A stretch of DNA of 64,000 nucleotides from positions 23,894,579-23,958,578 of the forward strand of contig OZ026597.1 of assembly GCA_964020085.1 (NCBI GenBank). Reading direction: 5' to 3'. This DNA comes from Micromussa lordhowensis. Lineage: Eukaryota > Cnidaria > Anthozoa > Scleractinia > Lobophylliidae. Within the stretch, counting starts at the first letter, position 1; every line of letters starts with the position of its first letter. The notes under the pieces were generated by a model that worked only from the letters and a program-made list of their open reading frames with translations, did not search any database and was not told the origin of the DNA. Position numbers and translations under genes: made by a program. Shown here one piece after another: positions 12,126 through 22,190 of this stretch.

Positions 12126-12899
12126 TTGTTCTTGGTAGTGAGGAATAGCCCGCATGTCTAAATGAAAATCTACAGCACTTCTAACCACCTGAATAATTTT
12201 GATTCTTAAAAATCCAGGAAGAAGTCAACAATGGTCGCTTAGAAATAGCCATGAGTCTGTTGAAGACTTCACGCTGACCGAGACTCTTCTTTCGAGGCTC
12301 TGGCACACAAACCAAATTGTTGATCAATGGCATTTCGATATTAATCTTTTATGCGTACTTTCATCTAGCCAACAAGAAAAGGAAATGTGTTTTGAGTAAA
12401 TAAAACTGGTTTTACTATTCCCTCTGGTATCTCGTTATACACAGTGAGACGTCGACCGCTAGTATCGTGAACCGATTATTGTAATCAGAATATAATAATA
12501 AATTTAAAGGAGAAAAACAAAAATACAGAGTACTCATTCCTGTCCTCCCACCGACCTACGTGGTGTCGCAACTCACCAATTTCGCAAAGCTTGAGAGCGG
12601 AATGCCCCTGGGTCAGTTGCATGGGAGGACTTGCACCGGGCCCAAACCCTTGAACGCTGCCGCGCATTGATGCAAACCTTTTTAATATCTTTCACTGACC
12701 TAGTTACAGTACCATTCAAACTATTATATATTACGCCTGGCTAACGGTTCTCTATGCTTGTGGTAGCTATTGGTAGTCTGAATGGATTAGCGCATGCTCA
12801 GAATATGATTATAGAGAGATAGCCAGACGCTCAGATAGGCGTGATAATGAGAGTGCAGGGTGCAGGGCTAGCTAGCTTAGACCATGTTTTTTCTATTCT
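12126..12899. other. unique spacer between the two blocks of 78-bp repeats
   Basis: Apart from the candidate exon above, no gene or transposon was recognised. A minus-strand frame at 12485-12667 has no domain. A short inverted pattern CTGGCTAACGG ... GATAGCCAGACGC occurs near 12738-12832. The spacer could be an insertion that split the array. Confidence 0.4.
12199..12399 (+). CDS. possible passenger terminal exon inside the element
   Basis: Downstream of an acceptor-like TTAAAAATCCAG (ending about 12218), a frame stays open to a stop at 12397-12399 and is immediately followed by AATAAA at 12400. The stop plus polyadenylation signal gives the shape of a last coding exon (about 60 residues; contains TLTETLLSRLWHTNQ). 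No family was recognised, no upstream exon was found, and a frame of this length can occur by chance. Confidence 0.22.
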   Translation: MILKNPGRSQQWSLRNSHESVEDFTLTETLLSRLWHTNQIVDQWHFDINLLCVLSSSQQEKEMCFE

Positions 12900-14215
12900 T
12901 GAGGAGATGTTAATTCACGATTATTTATCGTGAATTCATCTCGCACGCATTCAAGCCAAGTTTAAGGTCGTGTCACTTGAGGAGATGTCAATTCACGATT
13001 ATTAATCGTGAATTCATCCCGCACGCATGGAAGCCAAGTTTAAGCTCGTATGTTAATTCACGATTGTTATAATCGTGAATTCATCCCGCACGCATTCAAG
13101 CCAAGTTGAGGCTCGTGTCACCTCATAAGATGTTAATTCACGATTATTAATCGTGAATTCATCCCGCACGCATTCAAGCCAAGATTAAGCTTGTGTCACC
13201 TAATAGGATGTTCATTCACGATTATTAATCGTGAATTCATCTCGCACGCATTTGAGCCAAGTTTGAGCTTGTGTCACTTAATATGTTAATTCACATTCAA
13301 GCCAAGTTTAAGCTCGTGTCACCGAATAAGAAGTTAATTCACGATTCTTAATCGTGCATTAATCGTGAATTCATCCCGCGCACATTCAAACCAAGTTTAA
13401 GCTCGAGTGACCTAATGAGATGTTAATTCACGATTATTAATCGTGCATTAATCGTGAATTCATCTCGCACACATTCAAGCCAAGTTTGAGCTCGTGTCAC
13501 TTAATATGTTAATTCACATTCAAACCAAGTTTAAGCTCGAGTGACCTAATAAGAAGTTAATTCAAGATTATTAATCGTGAATTCATCTCGCACGCATTCA
13601 AGCCAAGTTTAAGCTTGTGTCACCTAATAAGATGTCAATTTACGATTATTAATCGTGAATTCATCCCGCGCGCATTCAAGCCAAGTTTATGCTTGTGTCA
13701 CCTAATAAGATGTTAATTCACGATTATTAATAGTGAATTCATCCCGCGCGCATTCAAGCCAAGTTTAAGCTCGTGTCACCTAATAAGATGTTAATTCACG
13801 ATTATTAATCGTGAATTCATCCCGCGCGCATTCAAGCCAAGTTTAAGCTTGTGTCACCTAATAAGATGTTGATTCACGATTATTAATCGTGAATTCATCC
13901 CGCGCGCATTCAAGCCAAGTTTAAGCTCGTGTCACCTAATAAGATGTTAATTCACGATTATTAATCGTGAATTCATCCCGCGCGCATTCAAGCCAAGTTT
14001 AAGCTTGTGTCAACTAATAGGATGTTGATTTACGATTATTAATCGTGAATTCATCCCGCGCGCATTCAAGCCAAGTTTAAGCTTGTGTCACCTAATAAGA
14101 TGTTGATTCACGATTATTAATCGTGAATTCATCCCGCGCGCATTCAAGCCAAGCTTAAGCTCCTGTCGCTTGATAAGAATTTAATTCACGTTTGATCGTG
14201 ATTTCATCCCGCACG
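12900..14215. repeat. 78-bp tandem array with perfect palindromes
   Basis: About 17 tandem units of about 78 bp; a few are shortened. Each carries an inverted repeat with 12-bp arms (AATTCACGATTA, one T, then the mirror), then CATCCCGCGCGCATTCAAG, CCAAGTTTAAGCTCGTGTCA and CCTAATAAGATG. The palindrome is the best-kept part; some units have a doubled or broken half (13340-13370, 13430-13460, 13510-13570). The CGATTA-T-TAATCG core is the one found at the element ends. A lone decayed unit lies at 14348-14410. Confidence 0.93.
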
Positions 14216-16019
14216 CATTTTAAGCTACCGTCAATCAAATGTTCGGCGCTCCTCCCAGCTTCCGACTTTGCTCATTGCTTGATTGACAGTAGCGAAAACC
14301 TCATTCGTCGGTTGAGCTTTGATTTTAGAGTCCGCATGTTATTGAAAGGCGCAGTAATTCACGGTTATTAATCCTGAATTCATCTCGCACACATTTAAGC
14401 CAAGCATACGCCTATTAATTGAAATTTATTTCTTAGAATAGTTGATTCATCCACAGATTTATTCCATGTATGTTTGTCGCCGAACAGCGACGCGAGCAGT
14501 TAAATGGTTTCTCATCCTCATTCAGTTTTGGGTTTCTGCTTGGTTTGGCTATAGCACTTAAATCCGCCCTAAGCACTGAGTTACAACAGGTAGCTGCCGT
14601 GGATTCGTATCGCAATGAGAATTATTAGGATAAACACCTCGCTGAAGGTCTGAAAATGAAATACAAACCTCGGAATTAATTCGAGGAGATGAACTCATGA
14701 ATTGACAGCAAGGTAAAGCCTGTGATTGGATACATTTATTTTCAGACAGCCTTTTGATTGGTCTCTGTTGACGCGCCATCGCTGACAACGTGATTTAGAC
14801 ATTTTTGACCGTTAATAACCTTATCGAAGTTCTGGAAGTTCCCTGACCGCTACTACGGCGGTGTAGGAGTTTGATTTAACGTTCTTTTAAGGAGGCCTTA
14901 AATGGGGAATTAGTGCCGACTATACACGGCGTAAGTCCGGCTGTCAAGAATTATCGATAAAGAGAATCATATGATCAGTTTTGGAATCACTTTTGACTGA
15001 AACGGGAGAGAACTTCGGGTTATTATCATGACTCAAACATTGCAGGTACAATACTCGAGGGAGCAGTTGAAATCTACATGTGGTTTTCAGACTTACAAAA
15101 TTATACCGGGCACTATACACAAGAAAACAAGACAGAAGTTGAAACTGTATCACCGTGATTGAAATCACCGCCACACTGGTTCAGTTTGCGAGTAGATCCA
15201 AATTGCTAAAGGACTGATGGAGTTTGTTACACGCAAAAGATCCCAAAAGTCTTTGGAAAAATCAGCAAAAGTTAATAAAAACGGCTTAAATCGATGATGA
15301 CAGTTACAGATGTTCAAGGACATTAAAGCAAAGACTCCACAATCTAATTTGAAGGCGCCAAGAAAATTGTGCGATGACACGCATGGCCATGACGACCTTT
15401 GTTAAGACTTCAGCTTACAGGTAGTCTAGAAGTAAAGAGGTGAGCGGACTTTTTGTGTTACACAATTAAATAACAATGCTATCAATTTAAAATCACATCT
15501 TAAAAGTAATGTTTTCATTGGCGTGTTTTATTTGCACTCGCTATACGCTATTAGCATTATGATTTTTCCCGCGCAAAACAAACATTTGGCGCCAGCAAGA
15601 AGAATTGTGCCGTGCCTTTTCTACCGAGAAAACGATATCATATTCCAAAATTTCTGAGCACTTCATGACTTAACGGGAAGGGAGTGCAGAAGCCACAAGA
15701 CAGAATCATTCGAATGTAGTTTCTGTAGTGGAATAAATTTTCAGCTCATAAACCGTGGCTAAACGGTTCTATGTATTAGGGTCTATTAGCGAATTTCGAG
15801 TTTAGGGAACACACTTGCTGAGTTTTTGCTACTTTCCTTTCCTGAGTTTTGATTATTTGCACCTCCAGGTTATAAAGGAGGCTTTCGCTTCGACAAAATA
15901 TAGCACGCAAGAAAATCTCTCTTTACACCTATTATTTTGCAATTTGCTTCGGGAAGAGATATCTTCTCGTTCTTTTGTTCTTTTGCCTGTTTTATTTTAA
16001 GCTTACTTTGGACACATTT
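14216..16019. other. right part of the element's middle; no gene recognised
   Basis: Contains a degenerate repeat unit (14348-14410) and several 60-76-codon frames without domains. A CGCGCAAAACAAACATTTGGCGCC-like stretch near 15570 resembles the CATTTGGCGCC segment of the arms (9352, 17760), so parts may be an older arm copy. No ribosomal, transposase or RNA gene signal was seen. Confidence 0.45.
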
Positions 16020-16650
16020 TGTACATTAAAGCAGGTGCTTGGGAGTCTCCTGGGTAATTTTAGTAATCTTAGTGTTTACAGTAAGCTAGTGAGAATTTTT
16101 GAGACAGTAATAGAGTAATATTCATTCATTCAGACAAGTTGTTTTGTTCGCACTGCGCGGTGCCGTGTTGCTTGTTCAAGCACGGCCGAGTCGAGTTGCT
16201 TTTCGTCGAAGAGTGAAGGTAGGAGAAACTATCGTTCGGAAACACTCTCGGTAATCTGTTTATTTGCCTGGTTTCTTTTCCTTTGGGTAAATTATGAACT
16301 TTAAATCAGCCGCTTTCGAATTGGTTGAACAATCGTATTTCGCATTGAACCCTAAGTGCCGTTGTTTGTTCACTGCACGGGCCACGATATATTTTCCGCT
16401 CGCGTTAAGTTGCTAGCTTTTTGTCGAAGAATGCAAAGGCGGATAAAATATATTTCGTTAACACACTTAGATGTTGGTTTATTTTCCTGTTGTCTTTTAC
16501 TTTGAGAACATTTTGGACATTGAATCAGCCGCTTTCATGCGGTGTTGTTGTTTCGCGGCCACGACATTCGCGCTCGCATTGCTTTTCGTCGACGAGTAAA
16601 AATTGTTGAAAATATCGTTCGTAAACACACTTAGTTTATAAAAGGATAGC
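16020..16650. repeat. older diverged direct copy of the subterminal arm region
   Basis: GGGTAATTTTAGTAATCTTA, GTGTTTACAGTAAGCTAG, CAAGCACGGCCGAGTCGAGT and ATCGTTCGTAAACACACTTA follow the order of 19290-19870, but with many substitutions. The divergence is clearly greater than between the two arms. It looks like a remnant of another, older end of the same family inside the element. Confidence 0.75.
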
Positions 16651-16653
16651 TGT

Positions 16654-16879
16654 GCATTGTGTGATCGGAAATAGCAATTAGCGAACAGAATCAATGGTAC
16701 ACTAATAGGATCATTCCTCAGTATAGCGCGTTGCAAACTTCACTTCCAATCCGTCGAAAAATAGTGTTTGCCCAAAAGTCTGAAGTCTCGTGTCGAATCG
16801 AAAGCCTAAAAGGAGTCTAAAAGAGTCGATACAAAGGCAGAGTTGTCAAATGTCTTATGTCATTGAAATAGCCAATGAT
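16654..16879. repeat. extra inverted copy of arm sequence (mirror of 17212-17437)
   Basis: GCATTGTGTGATCGGAAATA through ATAGCCAATGAT is the inverse of 17212-17437 and therefore a direct copy of left-arm 9692-9920, with a few bases missing near CCTCAGTATAGCG. The MITE thus sits at the centre of a smaller palindrome on this side only. Confidence 0.85.
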
Positions 16880-17211
16880 AGAAATGGGCGTTTGACAGCT
16901 GTCAGAATTATATTTTTTAAGCCCTCACGAAAGCGACTCTCCAGCGTATCGCGACACTTTTAGAACATATCAACTGTTTATATTATTAAGCCTGATCCAC
17001 CACTGATTGTAGGAATCGCTAGGTGGGTGTACGATAATGAATCGTACTGATAACTGCACCTTCTGCACCTTCTGATCTTTGTACTTAGTATAAACTGAGT
17101 ACAATTAATAATCGTATTTAAAAAGCGATCTCTGCAACGATACGTTGGAGAGTCGCGGTGGTGTGGGCGTAAAAAAAATACAATTTCGACAGCTGTCAAA
17201 CGCCCATTTCT
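16880..17211. mobile_element. 332-bp MITE at the inner end of the right arm
   Basis: Mirror copy of 9921-10252. Here it is bordered on both sides by inverted copies of the same neighbouring sequence: ATAGCCAATGAT before it and ATCATTGGCTAT after it. Confidence 0.8.
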
Positions 17212-20009
17212 ATCATTGGCTATTTCAATGACATAAGACATTTGACAACTCTGCCTTTGTATCGACTCTTTTAGACTCCTTTTAGGCTTTCGATTCGACA
17301 CGAGACTTCAGACTTTTGGGCAAACACTATTTTTCGACGGATTGGAAGTGAAGTTTGCAACGCGCTATACTGAGGAATGATCCTATTAGTGTACCATTGA
17401 TTCTGTTCGCTAATTGCTATTTCCGATCACACAATGCTTTTACCGTAATGAGCACGTGGAGTGGACGATGGCAAAACTTGGTATTGCTGCTGAATTGATG
17501 CTGCTCAAAGAAACAGACAACCTTAAAGGAGTAGCTTTGATTGCCATACGGGTTTACATACGGATGCAAAACTTGATAAATATCATCGGAGGGAGCATGG
17601 ACGTTCAGGTTAGCTTTGATTTTGCCGCTGCTGGAATATATGCTGCACAAATTCCATAACGAACTCATAGAGGTGAGAAAAGTGGAGGCCGCGATGGTGT
17701 ACTGACACTGTACTGCCTGTAAAGCAGACATGTACAGGAGAAAACTTTTTCCCGCGAAAAAAGGGCGCCAAATGTTAGCAAAAGTCGAATTCTTGAAAAT
17801 TAACCGGTTTTCTGAGTGTTATGGCAGCTAAAAGTTCTTCACTCTTGTAAGGAATTTCTGCAGGGTTAAGGAATTGAAATCTTACAAAGAAAAGGGGACT
17901 AGATCACGAGGAGGTTCGAAGTATTGTTGTCCAACCAAGTTGTTGTGTCGCGGGCGACTCTTCACCAGCCTTCTGTAGCGCGAGTTATTTCCATGTGTTG
18001 TGTCACAGTGAATATAAATTTTACGCAACTATTAAAACTTTTAATGAAAACCTAACAATTGGGAACAGTAGATGGTAATTTTTACGCCAAGAACAGAGCA
18101 ATTCTCGGCCATAATTGAGCTTATGACATTTTCAGCTTCTTGAACTGAACCCAGACGAATACGCATTGGACTTGTTGATTTCACTGTCAGATAGAACAGT
18201 CACGTCTATCAAATACGTACTCTTGCTTCAACTTTGAATTAAAACATCTTATGAACAGAACCCTGTTTCCTCGGAATGATCCTTACCGGTCGCAAATTCC
18301 ACGGCAAAAGTCAGAGGTAGGAAAACCTGTTTGTTGTTTACAAGAAATCTACGTCGTGGTCTGAGCGGTCAGACTAAAATGGAGAGTTTCCAAAAGAAAC
18401 TTATTCCACAAATATACTGGTACGTTTTCTTGGTGAACTTAATCTGCAGTTTGATTAGTCCGACTCTGAATCTTCGAGACCATTTTCCCGCCATTTTGAC
18501 GAGGAACTACACATCAAATAACTGAGATTGTACTTCATTTTGTAAAACAAACAAAGCAGTTCTTTCAGAATTCCCACCGTATTTGCATAATACATTTCTA
18601 TCAATGCTTTGTTAAGGAATTCGATAAATGATACCTTTACCAAAGAAGCCATGCTTTCCTTAGGTACACTTAAATTGTACTATTTCAATTTGCCAAATAT
18701 TCCCGTAAACACGACGAATCCTGCCCACCAATGTTTTGACACATCGAACTTGCAGACTTGCTGCGAAGTTGTTGATTTCGTTTTTAATTTGATTCGTAAA
18801 GAATAAACCCCTGACCTGAATGAAATCCACCGCTCTTGTTCACTTCAAGTTTCGGTAGGACACGGAATGTGAAAAGTCCATTTCAGGTTTTCGGGAGCCT
18901 ATGGAATACTTTCGGACAGTAAAAAGAGCTTGTTTGAAACAACAAACATTGCTCGAAGAAATACTGAAATATGCAGCGGGTCGACCGATGACACGATGGC
19001 TTCGTGGCTATAACAGTCTTCCGAGTAGTTAAACTTCGCTACATGTACGATTAATTTCCTGAAAATATAGCCACATACGGATATTATTCGTACAATGTCA
19101 TGAATATTATTCGTAAGAGACGGGGTTCCCAGTTTAATAAACTGAAAACACCGCATTATACGACTAATAATCTGAAAAGACACAAATAATAAGTTACGTA
19201 TAACAAACGTAGCATAACACATCGTACGAATGTTAAACAGGATTCCGGATTAGTTTTGACAACATTCTAGAATTATTCTGAATGCTGTTTGGGTAATTTT
19301 AGTAATCGTAGTGTTTACAGTAAGCTAGCATTTTTGACACACTAATAGAGTAATTAAATCATTCATTGAGATCGCATTGCGCGGTACTGTTGTTTGTTCA
19401 AGCACGGCTGAGTCGAGTTGTTTTTCGTCTTAGAGTCAAGGCCGGAGAAAATATCGTTCGTAAACAGTCTCAGTTGTTTATTCATTTACCTGGTTTCTTT
19501 TACTTTGGGTAAATTATGAACCTTAATCAGCCACTTTCAACTCAGTTGTATTTTGCATTAGTGCTGTTGTTTGTTCGAGCACGGGCCACGATATGTTTTC
19601 CCGCTCGCGTTGCTTTTTGCCGAAGAGTCCAAAGACGGATAAAATATATTTCGTAAACACACTTAGATGTTGGCTTATTTTCCTGTTGTATTTTACTTTG
19701 GGTACATTTTGGACATTGAATCAGCCTCTTTCAAATCATGCGATAATCGCACTGAAGGCTGCGGTGTTGTTGTTTCGCGGCCACGACATTCGCGCTCGCA
19801 TTGCTTTTCGTCGACGAGTAAAAAACGCTGAAAATATCGTCCGTAAACACACTCAGTTCATAAAAGGTTAGCCTCACGTTAAGCTTGTCATGTCAACACT
19901 TCGGCTGAATCACATTTATTTCAGAGCAAGCTCTGTAAGATGTAGTTCTTGAACGCAAAGTTTTTTTTCGTAATGGCGGACGGTCGAGTGAAATTTGGTG
20001 TCGGCAGAA

Positions 20010-20205
20010 GATCGCGGCATCTACGATTAATAATTGCATTTGTTGTAACATACGATTATTAATCGTGGATTTTACGATTATTAATCGTAACATCCAAGAT
20101 TATTAATCGTAGGAGACGCATTTTACGATTAATAATCGTAAAGTACCACCTTTTACGATTAATAAGTCAAATGTGTGCATCTTACGATTAAAAATAGTAA
20201 AAACT
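20010..20205. repeat. cluster of short palindromes near the right end
   Basis: Mirror image of the left cluster, with the CGATTAATAATCG core repeated at similar spacing close to the right terminus. Confidence 0.85.
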
Positions 20206-20252
20206 TCACTCCAGAAATAAAAAAACACTCCAGAAATAAATAAACAGCTGTT

Positions 20253-20256
20253 TTGT
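20253..20256. repeat. right target-site duplication TTGT
   Basis: The first four bases after the element. Satellite sequence then continues in register with ACAAAGTTCAAGATCC. Confidence 0.85.
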
Positions 20257-22190
20257 ACAAAGTTCAAGATCCGTTCAGCACATGCAGATAGTCCCAGGGC
20301 GAAAACATTTTTTCTTCTTCAATTTTTTGGGGGGAACAGTCTTTGCTTCACAGATCAACAAACTCAGGAAGAGAATGTGCTTGGTGGACCAACTCCCTTG
20401 TGGGTCACTACTTACACCAGCTATCTCTTGTACAAAGTTCAAGATCCGTTCAGCGCATGCAGACAGTCCCAGGGCCAAAACATTTTTTTCTTCTTCAATT
20501 TTTAGGGGGGACCAGTCTTTGCTTCACAGATCAACAAACTCAGGAAGAGAATGTCCTTGGAGGACCAACTCGCTTCTGGGTCAGTTCTTACACCAGCCAT
20601 CTCTTGTACAAAGTTCAAGATCCATTCAGCACATGCAGACAGTCCCAGGGCCAAAACAGTTTTTCTTCTTCAATTTTTAGGGGGGCCAGTCTTTCCTTCG
20701 CAGATCACCAAACTCAGGAAGACAATGTGCTTGGTGGACCAACTCCCTTGTGGGTCAGTACTTACACCAGCTATTTCTTGTACAAAGTTCAAGATCCGTT
20801 CAGCGCATGCAGACAGTCCCAGGGCCAAAACAGTTTTTCTTTTTCACTTTTTAGGGGGGCCAGTCTTTGCTTCGCAGATCACCAAACTCAGGAAGACAAT
20901 GTGCTTGGTGGACCAACTCCCTTGTGGGTCAGTACTTACACCAGCTATCTCTTGTACAAAGTTCAAGATCCGTTCAGCGCATGCAGACAGTCCCAGGGCC
21001 AAAACATTTTTTGTTCTTCAATTTTACGGGGGGACCAGTCTTTGCTTCACAGATCAACAAACTCAGGAAGAGAATGTGCTTGGTGGACCAACTCCCTTCT
21101 GGGCAAGTACTTGCACCAGCTATCTCTTGTACAAAGTTTAAGATCCATTCAGCCCTTGCAGACTGTCCCGGGGCGAAAACATTTTTCTTCTTTAATTTTT
21201 AGGGGGGACCAGTCTTTGCTTTACAGATCAACAAACTCAGGAAGAGAATGTGCTTGGTGGACCAACTCCCTCCTGGGTCAGTTCTTACACCAGCTATCTC
21301 TTGTACAAAGTTCAAGATCCATTCAGCACATGCAGTGAGTCCCAGGGCCAAAACATTTTTTGTTCTTCAATTTTTAGGGAGAACCAGTCTTTGCTTCACA
21401 GATCAACAAACTCAGGAAGAGAATGTGCTTGGTGGACCAACTCCATTGTGGGTCAGTACTTACACCAGCTATCTCTTGTACAAAGTTCAAGATCCACTCA
21501 GCACATGCAGCGAGTCCCAGGGCCAAAACATTTTTCTTTCTTCAATTTTTAGGGGGGGGACCAGTCTTTGCTTCACAGATCAACAAACTTAGGAAGAGAA
21601 TGTGCTTGGTGGACCAACTCCCTTCTGGGCAAGTACTTGCACCAGCTATCTCTTGTACAAAGTTTAAGATCCATTCAGCCCTTGCAGACAGTCCCAGGGC
21701 GAAAACATTTTTCTTCTTTAATTTTTAGGGGGGACCAGTCTTTGCTTCACAGATCAACAAACTCAGGAAGAGAATGTGCTTCGTGGACCAACTCCCTTGT
21801 GGGTCAGTACTTACACCAGCTATCTCTTGTACAAAGTTCAAGATCCATTCAGCGCATACAGACAGTCCCAGGGCCAAAACATTTTTTCTTCTTCAATGTT
21901 TAGGGAGGACCAGTCTTTGCTTCACAGATCAACAAACTCAGGAAGAGAATGTGCTTGGTGGACCAACTCCCTTGTGGGTCAGTTCTTACACCAGCTATCT
22001 CTTATCCTTTCAGCTCATGCAGACAGTCCTAGGGCCAAAACCTTTTTCCTCAGTGGATGCACATACTTCCATGCTCAAATCATTTGCATTAAGCACAGTG
22101 TAATGGCCAAAACAATGTTTTGGGAATGTTCTTACACTGTAGTAGACCAATTCTCTTGTGGCTAAGTTTTGATACCAGCAACCTCTTGTA
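20257..22190. repeat. 174-176-bp satellite array, right block
   Basis: Continuation of the array that stops at 6891, resuming in the same register after the duplicated TTGT. There are about ten good units, then decay from about 22000 to 22190 (TAGACCAATTCTCTTGTGGC is still recognisable). One frame (20343-21338) stays open for 331 codons because stops are rare in all forward frames; the translation is the same motif repeated and is not a credible protein. Confidence 0.95.

Larger units (their letters stand above)
6892..20252. mobile_element. 13.4-kb inverted-repeat (foldback-type) element
   Basis: Outer ends are AACAGCTGTTTATTTATTTC at 6892 and its exact inverse ending at 20252. The element has 3.36-kb arms and a 6.6-kb middle. 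The flanking satellite reads CTC-TTGT at the left junction and TTGT-ACAAAG at the right, while intact units read CTCTTGTACAAAG. The insertion therefore duplicated TTGT (4 bp; TTGTA is also possible if the ends differ by one base). The middle holds a 78-bp palindrome-bearing tandem array. No transposase, polymerase, integrase or reverse transcriptase was recognised in any frame, so it looks non-autonomous. The superfamily is not assigned: 4-bp duplications occur in several cut-and-paste groups. Confidence 0.9.
16880..20252 (-). repeat. right arm of the large inverted repeat
   Basis: Mirror of 6892-10252. The main length difference seen is about 30 bp near 17948-17983 (CGGGCGACTCTTCACCAGCC and flanks) that the left arm lacks. 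The arm ends inward at the MITE edge AGAAATGGGCGTTTGACAGC. Beyond that point the two sides of the element are unrelated, except that the right side repeats part of its own arm in inverse order (16654-16879). Confidence 0.92.

Noticed and set aside
11870..14410. CRISPR-like array
   Set aside because: The units are tandem copies with nearly identical spacers as well as repeats, so there are no unique spacers. No cas genes exist and the setting is a eukaryotic genome.
6892..20252. Maverick/Polinton DNA transposon, because of the size and terminal repeats
   Set aside because: No polymerase, integrase, ATPase or protease frames are visible, and the duplication is 4 bp instead of the 6 bp typical of that group.
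20343..21338. 331-codon open frame as a real protein
   Set aside because: It lies wholly inside the 175-bp satellite, repeats one motif, and equally open frames exist in the other phases.
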